Shown piece after piece: positions 7,906 to 16,588 of a DNA stretch of 64,000 bases (the first letter of the stretch is position 1; every line of letters begins with the position of its first letter). The notes beneath the pieces are model-generated. The model saw only the letters and a list, made by a program, of their open reading frames with translations. It ran no database searches and was not told where the DNA came from. The DNA is from CBDDEI01 sp965226775 (GTDB lineage: Bacteria; Chloroflexota; Dehalococcoidia; SHYD01), in contig CBDDEI010000002.1 of NCBI GenBank assembly GCA_965226775.1, forward strand, positions 744,001 to 808,000, written 5' to 3'. A program made the position numbers and the translations under genes.

Positions 7906-9387
7906 CTACGAGGTCGCCAACACCTTCTGCGGGATAGCTGTGCCCATCTTTGCCGAGCGGCGGCTGATCATCTGGTACATGCGCTCATACAGCTTGTCCA
8001 CCGGCCGCAAGCGATCGGTATACTTCTTGTACAGCTCCAGAGACTCCTGCATCGTCCAGCGCTTGTCGTAGTGAACCAGGCGTTTGCCGTTGTAGTACTG
8101 ATAGGGGCGCATTTTCCCCTCGGGCAGTATATCTCCGTTCTCGTCCAGCGGTTGCAAGAGGTCCCAGTTGCTGGTGGCGGGAAGCGGTGTGAGCAGGTTG
8201 GCAGTCTGGTACTTCGTCACACTGGTGGCCCAGTCTGCCATTGCTAGAATCTTCTCTTCAGTGTCAAAAGGCAGGCCAATGATGGTCATGGCCACGTTAG
8301 TGAAGCCCCAACTGGCTAGCGCTCGCAGGTTGGTGTCAACTTCGCCGGGCTCTTGGCGCTTGTTCACTGCCTTTAGGTTATCGGCGTTGTTGGACTCTAC
8401 CCCTATGTAGAGCATCTCCATGCCAATGTCCCGCAGCCCCTCGCACATCTCTGGGTCTTCTCCCAACTCGGCGCGGGTCTGACAGATGAGGAACATATTG
8501 TCGGCGTGGCCCTTCCACCCCTTCACGCGCTCCATGCGCTCTTTGTGGAACTTCACCGCGCGCTGCGCCGGGGGATGCAGGTCGTCGGTGACAAAGACCG
8601 CGAAGCGTCCATTGATGGGCGAGGTCGCGATGAGGCCGTCTGCAGCCAAGCGTTGGAGTTGCTCCAGCCGCTTCCATTCCACCTCACGCTTGACCATCCG
8701 GTAACCCAGGAACTGCTGGATAACCTCGCAGTAGGTGCAGTTCTCCGTGCAGCCGCGCACCGTCTCAAGGACGCCTGCGGCCCACGGAGTTTGGGGCGTA
8801 AGCCCCATTACCGCGCTATAGTCCGGCAGCTCTACGTAATCTGAGGCGAACGTGCGGCGCTGCTTCGTGTGCACTACCACGCCGTTCTCTTTGTAGGCAA
8901 TGCCGCCGAGCTTGCTCAACTCTTTGGCCTGGTCTTCACCCTCAAAGGAGAGGAGCACATCTGCTATGGGCCCGATGACGTCCTCACCCTCGTGCTTCAC
9001 GATGACGTCAAATTTGCCGTGCTCAATCGCTTCTTCCGGCAGCATACCCATGTGCGGGCCGCCGCCGATGATGCGGATGTTGGGAAAGTGCTTTTTTGCT
9101 GAACTGGCGATTTCATAGGCTCGAGGAATCTCATTGATGAGGCCGGTGACGCACAGGACGTCTACGCCCTGTAAGTCGTTGATGATGTCGAGTTGACCTA
9201 CTTTGTCCTCGAACCAGATGCGGGTGTCGTAGACCCAACTGCCGAGGCGGTCGGCCCGTTCTTTGGCCTGATCAACGTACTGTTTGAGGGCAGCCGAGAG
9301 AAAGAGCATGCCCTGGCGAGGAATGGCCACATACTCAAAGTTGCCGCCGGCAGACTTAGGTTGCACAAAGACAACATTTTTAATCAT
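7906..9387 (-). CDS. Cobalamin-binding-domain radical SAM enzyme
   Basis: This 493-aa protein begins with a B12-binding-like Rossmann domain (about residues 1-150; IIGGGPHMGMLPEEAI). It continues with a radical SAM core whose CTENCTYC cluster motif (Cys213, 217, 220) would hold the 4Fe-4S cluster. Family members include class B methylases, BchE-type cyclases and hopanoid-modifying enzymes; the substrate cannot be told here. The ATG at 9387 is preferred because GAGAGAGG lies seven bases upstream. A longer frame to 9432 has an unlikely N-terminus. It sits upstream of fabF on the same strand, which may hint at a lipid-related role (inference only). Confidence 0.85.
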   Translation of the reverse strand: MIKNVVFVQPKSAGGNFEYVAIPRQGMLFLSAALKQYVDQAKERADRLGSWVYDTRIWFEDKVGQLDIINDLQGVDVLCVTGLINEIPRAYEIASSAKKHFPNIRIIGGGPHMGMLPEEAIEHGKFDVIVKHEGEDVIGPIADVLLSFEGEDQAKELSKLGGIAYKENGVVVHTKQRRTFASDYVELPDYSAVMGLTPQTPWAAGVLETVRGCTENCTYCEVIQQFLGYRMVKREVEWKRLEQLQRLAADGLIATSPINGRFAVFVTDDLHPPAQRAVKFHKERMERVKGWKGHADNMFLICQTRAELGEDPEMCEGLRDIGMEMLYIGVESNNADNLKAVNKRQEPGEVDTNLRALASWGFTNVAMTIIGLPFDTEEKILAMADWATSVTKYQTANLLTPLPATSNWDLLQPLDENGDILPEGKMRPYQYYNGKRLVHYDKRWTMQESLELYKKYTDRLRPVDKLYERMYQMISRRSAKMGTAIPQKVLATS

Positions 9388-9767
9388 ACAGCGCCTCTCT
9401 CTTATAGAAACCTTTGCGTCACCCCAGGGCACTTAGGCTTTGTGCGCCTGGTGGGGTTGGACTAGAAAGTTCTTTCCTTACTTAAAAGAACACCGAATGA
9501 GAGGTGGAAGTTACTCGATATTTCAAGTGCAGCTACTATACCACAGACTCATCTTAGGTAGGAGGTTACAAAAACTCGTTGCCTTCCCCCTAATCTGCCC
9601 GCTACTATGATAGCGTCACTGGTAGGTAGAGGATTGATGGCAGTTTAGTATAGCCGCTCCAAACCATTAACTGGCCTTAATCGAGTGCTACAAAGTGGCG
9701 GCGCAGGATGCGTATAATAAGCTAAACCTCAGCTAAACTTAGACTCCCGCGAAAGGCAGCGCTACCC
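9388..9767. other. Divergent intergenic region
   Basis: This 380-base AT-richer spacer lies between the divergent radical SAM gene and a small hypothetical gene. I see no ORF or RNA gene in it; one promoter-like site is listed separately. Confidence 0.5.
9689..9718 (+). promoter_or_regulatory. Candidate sigma70-type promoter
   Basis: A perfect TATAAT sits at 9713-9718, about 50 bases before the start at 9768. The -35 candidate (TACAAA at 9689-9694, 18-base spacer) is poor. Confidence 0.4.
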
Positions 9768-10100
9768 ATGGTTGTTGACCGCTACAAAGGCTATTACGTT
9801 TACTCCCAGCGAGAGACTTTCTACCGCGTTCTGGACGGCAAGGAGAGCTTTAACGTCTTTGACGAGCGCACCGGTCTGCGGGCCTTCACCTTCACCGGGT
9901 TCTACAATCCCAAAGCCATGCTGCTTCCTGCCGATAAGGAGCAAGTGATAACCGCTATCATGGAGCCGGTATCTGCCGCCATCAGGGATAAGATCGACCG
10001 CGGTGATCTCACCGACGGCTTCCTCCACGTGGGACGCTCCAGGCAACCGGAGGGCACGGGCGCTAGTCCCGCCCCGGCGCCTGGGGATGCAGGCCAGTAA
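9768..10100 (+). CDS. Conserved-looking hypothetical protein
   Basis: A soluble 110-residue protein begins MVVDRYKGYYVYSQRETFYRVLDG and has a Pro/Ala-rich tail (GASPAPAPGDAGQ). There is no signal peptide, helix-turn-helix or known motif. It ends 12 bases before nfo and is probably co-transcribed with it from the TATAAT promoter upstream. Family not recognised. Confidence 0.6.
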   Translation: MVVDRYKGYYVYSQRETFYRVLDGKESFNVFDERTGLRAFTFTGFYNPKAMLLPADKEQVITAIMEPVSAAIRDKIDRGDLTDGFLHVGRSRQPEGTGASPAPAPGDAGQ

Positions 10101-10112
10101 GGAGCGAGGGAA

Positions 10113-10976
10113 ATGCGTATTGGAGCTCACGTCTCATCAGCCGGTACCTTAGACAAAGCCATCGATCGCGCCCAGGATATTGGCGCGGAGGCAGTCCAGA
10201 TTTTCGGCTCGCCCCCCCAGAGCTGGATCTTCCGGTCCCATCCTCCTGAAGCCATAGACGCCTTTCGCCAAAAGGCCGGCGACTCCGGCTTGGCCGATGC
10301 GGTGTTCATGCACGGTGTGTATCTCATCAACTTGGCTACGGAGAACCCGGAGAACCTCAAGAAGGGCGTCGATTCTCTGACGCGTACCCTTACCCTAGCT
10401 GGCAAGATTGGAGCAAAGGGCGTCATCTTCCACGTGGGCAGTCACAAGGGCATCGGCTTCGACGCCGTCCTGCCCCAAGTAAAGGACGCGTTCCAGGAAG
10501 CGCTGGACAAGTCTGAGGGCGATGCTTGGCTTATTATCGAGAACAACGCAGGGCAGGGGCAGCAGGTGGGCGGCAACTTCCACGAGATCCACCGCATGAT
10601 CGAAGCCGTGGACAGCCCCAGGGTGAAAGTCTGCCTGGACACGCAACACTCCTTCGCCTCCGGCTACAACGTCGGCACGGAAGAGGGGGTGGCGGAGACG
10701 ATGAAGGAGTTCGAGGATGAGATCGGCTTCGAAAAACTGGTGGCCGTCCACGCCAACGATTCCAAGATCCCTCTGGCCGGCAGCAGAGACCGGCACGAGA
10801 ACATTGGCGACGGCTTTATAGGCCGCGATGGGTTCATGAGCATCATGAGCCACCCCGCCTTCTGGGAAGTGCCCTTCTTGCTGGAAGTGCCTGGCATTGA
10901 GAACACCGGCCCCGACAAGGAGAACATCGGCAGGCTTAGGGCTATCTGGTCAGAAGTCCAGAAGAAGGACATGTAG
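10113..10976 (+). CDS. nfo: Endonuclease IV (AP endonuclease)
   Basis: This 287-aa TIM-barrel enzyme would cleave DNA 5' to abasic sites in base excision repair, using a trinuclear zinc site. Family motifs are present: MRIGAHVSSAG at the N-terminus, ENNAGQG, CLDTQHSFASGY, VHANDSK and HENIGDGFIG. Length matches E. coli Nfo (285 aa). AAGGAG lies upstream of the ATG, and a strong terminator follows. Confidence 0.95.
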   Translation: MRIGAHVSSAGTLDKAIDRAQDIGAEAVQIFGSPPQSWIFRSHPPEAIDAFRQKAGDSGLADAVFMHGVYLINLATENPENLKKGVDSLTRTLTLAGKIGAKGVIFHVGSHKGIGFDAVLPQVKDAFQEALDKSEGDAWLIIENNAGQGQQVGGNFHEIHRMIEAVDSPRVKVCLDTQHSFASGYNVGTEEGVAETMKEFEDEIGFEKLVAVHANDSKIPLAGSRDRHENIGDGFIGRDGFMSIMSHPAFWEVPFLLEVPGIENTGPDKENIGRLRAIWSEVQKKDM

Positions 10977-11002
10977 CGCCTGCTTGAGCAAGCCGCAAGA
11001 AC

Positions 11003-11034
11003 AGAAGGCCCCCAGCACATGCTGGGGGCCTTCT
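11003..11034. terminator. Strong hairpin terminator after nfo
   Basis: A perfect 15-bp inverted repeat (AGAAGGCCCCCAGCA and its complement) has a two-base centre and lies 27 bases after the nfo stop. The T-tract is short (TTCT). Confidence 0.75.
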
Positions 11035-11043
11035 CCTACATAT

Positions 11044-11183
11044 GGAATCTCTGCAGAAGTCCCTTCCCCCTTGATGGGGGAAGGTTAGGATGGGGGTGAA
11101 GGTGCCGGGTCCCTGGGTGTTGGCTTGGGGAGCCCCTCTGGATTCCCGCGAGAGACGGAATGACTCAGGTTGTTCAGAGGTTC
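11044..11183. mobile_element. MITE copy A (~140 bp)
   Basis: Ends are GGAATCTCTG on the left and CAGAGGTTCC on the right. Inside are a CCTTCCCCC/GGGGGAAGG hairpin and an ATTCCCGCG-GACGGAAT segment shared with the other copies. CTAG follows on the right (11184-11187), but the left flank does not match it, so this copy may be old or damaged. Confidence 0.85.
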
Positions 11184-11203
11184 CCTAGCGCAATCGTAAG
11201 CGC

Positions 11204-12496
11204 TTACAGATCCCGCAGCAGTGGGACACGCAGCAGTACATAGAGCGAGAACGCCAGCGCGGCCGTGCCCAGCACTACCACTGCAATGGGTGCGCTCCAT
11301 ATATCGGCCATCGCCCCGGCAAGAAAGCTGCCGAAGGGTTGCAGCCCCATTGTGATCATGTAGATACCCATCACGCGCCCGCGAAACTCTGGGGGAGTCG
11401 CGGCTTGGAGCAAGGTCGTATTCGTCGTCATGTAGCTCATCTGCGCCGCTCCGGCAAAAACCAGCACGATAAGACTCAGCAAGAAACTTTGGGACAGACC
11501 TAAGAGGATCAGCGTGATACTCATGCCGAGGAGCGCTCCAATCAGCACGCGACCCTTGTAGCGGATGTTGCCCATACTGGCTAACGAGAGGGTGCCTGCT
11601 AGCGCGCCTAGCCCCGGCGCGGAGACCATTAGCCCGAAGCCCTGTGGTCCTACGTGGAGGACATCCTCCGCAAACACCGGCAGCAACCCGATGTAGGACA
11701 TCACAAGGACCGAGGGGATGAGCGCCAGGGCAACCAGCATGCGATGTGTCGGCTGGCTCAGCACATAGCTAATGCCCTCACGTAATTGGGACAAAACGCT
11801 TGTCTGCAGCCCGTTGCGCTCCAATGCGGGGACGCGCATAAACCATATCAGCAAGGAGACGGCGGCGTACGCAACGCACTGTACGTAGAAGTTACCCGCG
11901 GTGCCTATCACCACAATAAGCACGCCGGCGATGGATGGCCCGATGATGCCGGTTATGTTGAAGCCGGCAGAAGTGAGGGCAATGGCATTCATCAGCCCGT
12001 CTTTTGGCACCAGGCTGGGCACAACGGATTGCCTTACCGGCATGTTGAAGGCCCACCCCATGCCGGATACAAAGGCGAAGAGGAGGATATTCCACAGCGC
12101 TGCCTGGCCCGCAGCTATTACGGTGGCAAAGATGCCGGTTCCCACCAGCATGACCACCTGGGTAGCCAGCATGAGTTGCTTGCGGTCCATGCGGTCTGCG
12201 GCAACCCCCGCCACCGGTGCGAACATTGCCAGCGGCACGGAGCGGACGCCGTTCACGACGCCCAGCAGGAACGGAGACCCCGTTACCTCATAGGTGAGCC
12301 ATCCCAGGGATACCTGTTGGATCCATTGGCCGGCGCTGGCAAACAGGGTGCCGATCCACAGGAGACGGTAGTCCCGGTATTGCAGCGCGGAAAAGGTGGC
12401 TATTCTAGGGCGCGGTGGATCGCCGTTTGGCGGCGCGTTCAGTTGGCCGTTCTGGCTGGGGGCTTCTGTAGGGGCGGCTTCTTGGTGCTTCAGCAT
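11204..12496 (-). CDS. MFS transporter (drug-exporter-like)
   Basis: This 430-aa integral membrane protein has about twelve hydrophobic segments. It has the MFS_3/EntS-like pattern: an N-terminal RDYRLLWIG block, SAGQWIQQVSLGWLTYEVTGS, and the A-like loop AADRMDRK after TM3. It would export small molecules by proton antiport; the substrate is unknown. It is clearly homologous to the two MFS genes at 62.5-64 kb, which share the RDYRLLW, QQIALGWLAYEMTGS and ADRMDRK blocks. A palindromic operator-like site lies just upstream. Confidence 0.9.
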   Translation of the reverse strand: MLKHQEAAPTEAPSQNGQLNAPPNGDPPRPRIATFSALQYRDYRLLWIGTLFASAGQWIQQVSLGWLTYEVTGSPFLLGVVNGVRSVPLAMFAPVAGVAADRMDRKQLMLATQVVMLVGTGIFATVIAAGQAALWNILLFAFVSGMGWAFNMPVRQSVVPSLVPKDGLMNAIALTSAGFNITGIIGPSIAGVLIVVIGTAGNFYVQCVAYAAVSLLIWFMRVPALERNGLQTSVLSQLREGISYVLSQPTHRMLVALALIPSVLVMSYIGLLPVFAEDVLHVGPQGFGLMVSAPGLGALAGTLSLASMGNIRYKGRVLIGALLGMSITLILLGLSQSFLLSLIVLVFAGAAQMSYMTTNTTLLQAATPPEFRGRVMGIYMITMGLQPFGSFLAGAMADIWSAPIAVVVLGTAALAFSLYVLLRVPLLRDL

Positions 12497-12533
12497 GTGG
12501 GGACGACGTTTGCAAGTGTACGCTAAGTTTAAC

Positions 12534-12551
12534 CTTTACGCAAACGTAAAG
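12534..12551 (-). promoter_or_regulatory. Operator-like palindrome upstream of the MFS gene
   Basis: CTTTACG-N4-CGTAAAG is a perfect 7-bp inverted repeat about 40 bases before the MFS start. A TATACT lies next to it on the minus strand. The arms resemble MerR-family operators (CTTxACG...CGTxAAG), and the related MFS cassette at 61.9 kb does encode a MerR regulator. Function inferred. Confidence 0.45.
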
Positions 12552-12824
12552 TATAGCCGCTTTAAGTGATTGCCTCTTGCAACCACGCCATCGGTCGTAG
12601 ACAGGTGCGCGCAAAGTCGCGTTTGGCTCGTCGCATGAAGCGGGAGGAGACGCATTCTCTCCCCGTCGAGGGGGAGAGCTAGAGTGGGGGTGAAGCCAAT
12701 ACGCGTGTCATATGCCTAGCTATTGCGTGCGGGCGGCGGGTGGACACTCGCCCGTGAGTCCACTACAATCGCATACGTACCATTTAGTAAAAGTCCCCAG
12801 ACGTGGGGCGATAGGTGTGAGGTT
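12552..12824. other. Intergenic spacer with partial repeat
   Basis: No gene is seen. At 12656-12695 there is a hairpin-like segment (CTCTCCCC...GGGGGAGAG followed by a GTGGGGGTGAAG tail) resembling the inner part of the window's MITE family but without its ends. Confidence 0.5.
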
Positions 12825-12965
12825 ATGGAGATATTACTGGCGGGCTTTGTGCTCTTGGCCGTCTACATGCTTGAAGAGCATCGTATATCCCAGATTGTCG
12901 CGTGGATACAGGAGTTCATGGACTACTTGGAGCGTCAGCAGCAACAACAGCAGCAGCAGGGCTAG
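12825..12965 (+). CDS. 46-aa single-helix protein with polyglutamine tail
   Basis: The frame encodes MEILLAGFVLLAVYMLEEHR, an amphipathic segment, and a run of eight Gln before a final Gly. One N-terminal membrane helix is predicted. Its last 50 bases overlap the 3' end of prmC on the other strand, where the CAG/CAA repeat is read as an Ala/Val-rich tail. The ribosome-binding site is weak (AGG/GAGG). It may be real or a chance frame. Confidence 0.35.
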   Translation: MEILLAGFVLLAVYMLEEHRISQIVAWIQEFMDYLERQQQQQQQQG

Positions 12966-13854
12966 TCTGCCCCAGCGTCTCCTTGCCGCTCGGCGCGGCG
13001 ACCTTTAGATCAATCCCCAACACCCTATCTAAGCCTGCCAGGTCTCTGTGCAGGCGTACCCCTCCCTCAGGAAACCGCGCTTTCGCCAGGGCCATTACCG
13101 CAGGCCCTTGATCCCAGCCAATCTCTAGCAGGATGGCCCCATCCGGGCGCAGGTAGCGCGGCGCGGCCTCCAGCAGCCGTCGCAGGTGGTCAAGTCCGTC
13201 CGTCCCTGCCGCCAGTGCTTCTTTGGGCTCCCACGCAAGCTCCGTGCCAACGCCGCACCATGCCGGAATCTGGTCATCCCGCAGATAGGGCAAGTTCGCC
13301 ACCAGCAGGTCTACGGGATGTAGCAGCGGCTCCAGCAGGTCGCCTGCCAGGAAGCCGATGCGGTCGTTTACGTTGTGGGCTGCTGCGTTGCTCTGTGCTA
13401 CCGCCAGCGCTTCGGTCGAGGCATCGGTGGCGTAGAGCGTGAGGTTAGGGTGATGCGCGGCCAGGCTTACCGCGATTGCGCCGCTGCCCGTCCCGATGTC
13501 CGCGGCGACCGCCTGCTCCCCGTGCTGTGCCAGCCAGGCTTGCGCCAGGTCTACGAGCAGCTCTGTCTCAGGTCTGGGAATGAGAACGTGCTCATTGACC
13601 TGGAACGCTAGGCCGTAGAACTCTTTGTGGCCGGTGAGGTAGGCTAGGGGTTCGCCTCTAAGGCGTCGTATCAGGAGGGTCTGAAGTCTCGCATCGGGCG
13701 CCGCGTCCAGGGGCTCCTGCCAGTGCAGGAAGAGGCCGGTGCGGGTCATGTCCGCAGCATGCATTGCCAGCACCTCCGCCTCTAAGCGGGCTTCTAGGCT
13801 CCCCGCCGCTTCCAGGCGTTGTGCGCACAGGATCACGGCCTCCCCAATCTGCAT
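12916..13854 (-). CDS. prmC: Release factor glutamine methyltransferase PrmC (HemK)
   Basis: PrmC N5-methylates the glutamine of the GGQ motif in release factors. The 312-aa protein has the N-terminal helical domain (GEPLAYLTGHKEFYG, VNEHVLIPRPETE) and a SAM-binding domain (ADIGTGSGAIAVSLA). The catalytic motif reads NLPY rather than the classical NPPY, a variant I believe also occurs in other bacterial homologues. The ATG at 13854 lies one base after the prfA stop, which fixes the start and shows coupling to its substrate gene. The C-terminus is about 30 residues longer than usual and lies antisense to a polyglutamine ORF. Confidence 0.93.
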   Translation of the reverse strand: MQIGEAVILCAQRLEAAGSLEARLEAEVLAMHAADMTRTGLFLHWQEPLDAAPDARLQTLLIRRLRGEPLAYLTGHKEFYGLAFQVNEHVLIPRPETELLVDLAQAWLAQHGEQAVAADIGTGSGAIAVSLAAHHPNLTLYATDASTEALAVAQSNAAAHNVNDRIGFLAGDLLEPLLHPVDLLVANLPYLRDDQIPAWCGVGTELAWEPKEALAAGTDGLDHLRRLLEAAPRYLRPDGAILLEIGWDQGPAVMALAKARFPEGGVRLHRDLAGLDRVLGIDLKVAAPSGKETLGQTSPAAAVVAADAPSSP

Positions 13855-13855
13855 G

Positions 13856-14944
13856 TTAGACCGCCGGGGCTTTGAGCAGGCGCGCCTCTTGGTCGGTGCT
13901 GACGGCATCTATCATCGGGTCGAGTTCGCCGCCCAATATCCTGGGAAGGTTGTGGAAAGACATTTCGATGCGGTGGTCGGTCACCCGGTCCTGGGGATAG
14001 TTATACGTGCGGCTCTTCTCGGAGCGCTCGCCGCTGCCTACCTGCAACCGCCGCGCCTCGGTGACCTCCTGATCCTTCTTGGCCTGCTCCAGCGATAACA
14101 GCCGCGCCCGCAGCACGCCCATGGCCTTGGTGCGGTTCTTGAGCTGAGATCGCTCGTCCTGGCACACTACTACCAGCCCTGTGGGGATGTGGGTGATGCG
14201 CACGGCTGTGGCCACCTTGTTCACGTTCTGGCCGCCTGCACCGCCCGCATGAAAGATGTCGATACGCAGCTCCTCTTGGTTGACCGCAATCTCCAGCTCA
14301 TCTGCCACAGGCAGCACCGCCACCGTTGCCGTAGACGTGTGGATGCGCCCGCTAGTCTCGGTGAGCGGCACGCGTTGCACCCGGTGTACGCCGCTCTCGT
14401 ACTTGAGGCGGCTGAAGACGCCCTTGCCGCGTACTTCAAAGATGATCTCCTTGAAGCCGCCCAGTCCTGTTTCGCTGCTGCTGATTACTTCCGTCTGCCA
14501 GCGCTTGGTTTCTGCGTAGCGGGTGTACATGCGGAAGAGGTCGGCTGCAAACAGGCTCGCTTCCTCGCCGCCGGTGCCTCCCCGCACTTCCACAATGGCG
14601 TCTTTGGCGTCACGGGGGTCCCGGGGCGAAAGGAGCCGTTTCAGTGAGCCTTCGCTCTCTTCCAGTTTGGCCTCTAGCTGCTCCAACTCTTCCCTTGCCA
14701 TGGCCCGCATGTCTTCATCTTGGCTTTCTTGGAGGAGCGCTTGGGTCTCTTTCTGGTCTTTGAGCGCGGTGCTGTACGCCTGGTACTCCGCTACCAGCTC
14801 CTCTAGCGACGACTGCTCTTTGGCCAGGTCTCGTGACCGCGCGGGATCCATCGCGATCTCCGGCTGCGCCATGAGCTCCTGGAGTTCCTGGTAGCGGGTT
14901 TCTCGCGCTTGTAGGCGTTCTATGACTTCTTGGGAAAACGGCAT
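13856..14944 (-). CDS. prfA: Peptide chain release factor 1
   Basis: RF1 terminates translation at UAA and UAG. The 362-aa protein has the peptidyl-tRNA hydrolysis motif HAGGAGGQNVNKV and the stop-codon-reading PxT motif as PLT in HRVQRVPLTETSGR. Its N-terminal coiled-coil domain is Glu/Leu rich (about 1-100). Length is typical. It is the first gene of a two-gene operon with prmC, separated by one base. Confidence 0.97.
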   Translation of the reverse strand: MPFSQEVIERLQARETRYQELQELMAQPEIAMDPARSRDLAKEQSSLEELVAEYQAYSTALKDQKETQALLQESQDEDMRAMAREELEQLEAKLEESEGSLKRLLSPRDPRDAKDAIVEVRGGTGGEEASLFAADLFRMYTRYAETKRWQTEVISSSETGLGGFKEIIFEVRGKGVFSRLKYESGVHRVQRVPLTETSGRIHTSTATVAVLPVADELEIAVNQEELRIDIFHAGGAGGQNVNKVATAVRITHIPTGLVVVCQDERSQLKNRTKAMGVLRARLLSLEQAKKDQEVTEARRLQVGSGERSEKSRTYNYPQDRVTDHRIEMSFHNLPRILGGELDPMIDAVSTDQEARLLKAPAV

Positions 14945-15024
14945 AGTTGAAGCTCTGTTAAGGTCTATCGAAAGAAATGATGTGCCAATTATAGCATGCT
15001 GCTCCCAGTCGGCTGGAAAGCGCA

Positions 15025-15051
15025 GGTTCTTTGAGCTTATCGAGAAGAACC
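15025..15051. repeat. Short hairpin repeat
   Basis: GGTTCTT and AAGAACC arms flank TGAGCTTATCGAG. The loop resembles the widespread TTCGACAAGCTCA-type intergenic repeat; a related sequence lies at 47321-47361. Confidence 0.45.
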
Positions 15052-15159
15052 GTCATACCTAACTAAGCGATTGACAGAGGTGCGCGTTGCCTAGAAAATG
15101 ACCTTAGAGCGATCATAGCAACCGTATCCTACAACTATGCTCCAAACAGAAGGACAACC

Positions 15160-16446
15160 ATGACCACTCGGCGCGCCCGCAGGCAATCATCAACACCTCC
15201 TCCCAAGCTACCGCTGATCACTCGATTCTTGCAGTGGGTTACCAGCTGGGAGGGCATCATCAGTCTAAGTGTGGTGGCGGTCCTGGTAGTGCTTGCCCAG
15301 GGTATGCTCAGCTTTACCCTACCGTTCGAGATCGGCAAGGAAGAGCCGCCACAGGACCGCTGGGGGTATATCAATGTCCCCAGAGGCTCCGATCCCAAGC
15401 TCGTCTTTATTGGCAATGTTGCCGGCGGCGCATCCCTTGAGGACAGCGGAGCAAGCCTGGCCATCCAATATGCATTGAATGAAGAGGGCGAGGTTGAAGG
15501 CACACAACCTGAGCTCCAAATAGTTGAAGATAGCTGCAATGCCGAGGCAGCCGTTGCCAAAGCCCAAGAGATAGTGGCCGATGCCGCCGTGGTGGGAGTG
15601 ATCACCGAGGCTTGTACTGCCAGTACTCTTGCGGCAAGGGACGTCTTTGAAGAAGCGTACCTGCCCTATATCAGCATCTCTGAGCAGTCCCCATCATTGA
15701 CCTTGGATGCGCCGTTGGTCACCTTCCGCGTGGCCGGCAGCGAGCTACTCCAAACGCGCAGTGCCGTAATCTACTCTAGGGACAGCCTGGGGACCAGTAA
15801 GGCGTTGATTTTGCACGAGGACAACCAGGATATGAAAGCGGTTGCTGATTCCTTCCGCGCACGCTATCGCGCCAGCGGGGGCGGCATCGTGGACATGCGG
15901 GTGCTTCCCGCTAGCAGCGGGGATTGGCAGAGCATCGTCACCCAGGCCAAGGACTTTGATGTGGACTTTGTGTACGCGCTTGCTCCGGGTCAACAGGCGG
16001 GCGGTCTCCTTTCGGCCCTCCGCGAGGGTGGATATGAGGGCGCTTATATGGTCCCCAACGCTACCTACAACGATCCTCAGTACCTGGCGACGGGGGATGC
16101 TGCTTTAGAAGGAACCTATGCCACTGTTACTCGGATAGCACGCTCCCCGCAATACCCCGCTTGGGAGGAAGCGTTTAAGAGCGAATTCCTCACTGTAGGG
16201 CCATCTGCGCCAGTGGCCTATGACGCCGCCCGCCACCTGCTCAATACGGTCATCGTAGCGGTGGAAGGTGGCACGGACGGTTCCCTGAAGCTTGGCCGAG
16301 AGTTCCTGGCCGGCTACTTCCGCGGCCTGCCTTACGCAGGTATAACCGGAACCCTGGCCTTTGACGCTAACGGCGACCGCGCAGACGTACTTATCGACAT
16401 CATGAAGTACCAGGACGGTGCGTTTAGCCAGGTAGAGGGTAGCTAG
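15160..16446 (+). CDS. Membrane-anchored ABC-type substrate-binding protein (Leu/Ile/Val family)
   Basis: This 428-aa protein has a short basic cytoplasmic start (TTRRARRQ), one membrane helix (about residues 33-55, IISLSVVAVLVVLAQG) and a type I periplasmic-binding-protein domain of the branched-chain amino acid family (KLVFIGNVAGGASL, VVGVITEACTAST, KALILHEDNQDMK, YAGITGTLAFDANGD). No permease or ATPase genes adjoin it, so it may be a sensor or an orphan binding protein. AGAAGGA precedes the ATG. The stop TAG at 16444-16446 lies inside the CTAG flanking MITE copy B. Confidence 0.82.
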   Translation: MTTRRARRQSSTPPPKLPLITRFLQWVTSWEGIISLSVVAVLVVLAQGMLSFTLPFEIGKEEPPQDRWGYINVPRGSDPKLVFIGNVAGGASLEDSGASLAIQYALNEEGEVEGTQPELQIVEDSCNAEAAVAKAQEIVADAAVVGVITEACTASTLAARDVFEEAYLPYISISEQSPSLTLDAPLVTFRVAGSELLQTRSAVIYSRDSLGTSKALILHEDNQDMKAVADSFRARYRASGGGIVDMRVLPASSGDWQSIVTQAKDFDVDFVYALAPGQQAGGLLSALREGGYEGAYMVPNATYNDPQYLATGDAALEGTYATVTRIARSPQYPAWEEAFKSEFLTVGPSAPVAYDAARHLLNTVIVAVEGGTDGSLKLGREFLAGYFRGLPYAGITGTLAFDANGDRADVLIDIMKYQDGAFSQVEGS

Positions 16447-16588
16447 GGAACCTCTGCACAAGTCCCTTCCCTCTTGATGGGGGAAGGTTAGGATGGGGGT
16501 GAAGGAGCCGGGTCCCCTGGCTGTTGGCTTGGGGAGACCCCCTGTATTCCCGTGAGAGACGGCATGACGCAGGTTGTTCTGAGGTTCC
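16447..16588. mobile_element. MITE copy B (142 bp)
   Basis: Ends are GGAACCTCTG and TGAGGTTCC, flanked by CTAG on both sides (16443-16446 and 16589-16592). Each flanking CTAG provides the stop codon of the adjacent convergent gene. Confidence 0.9.
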
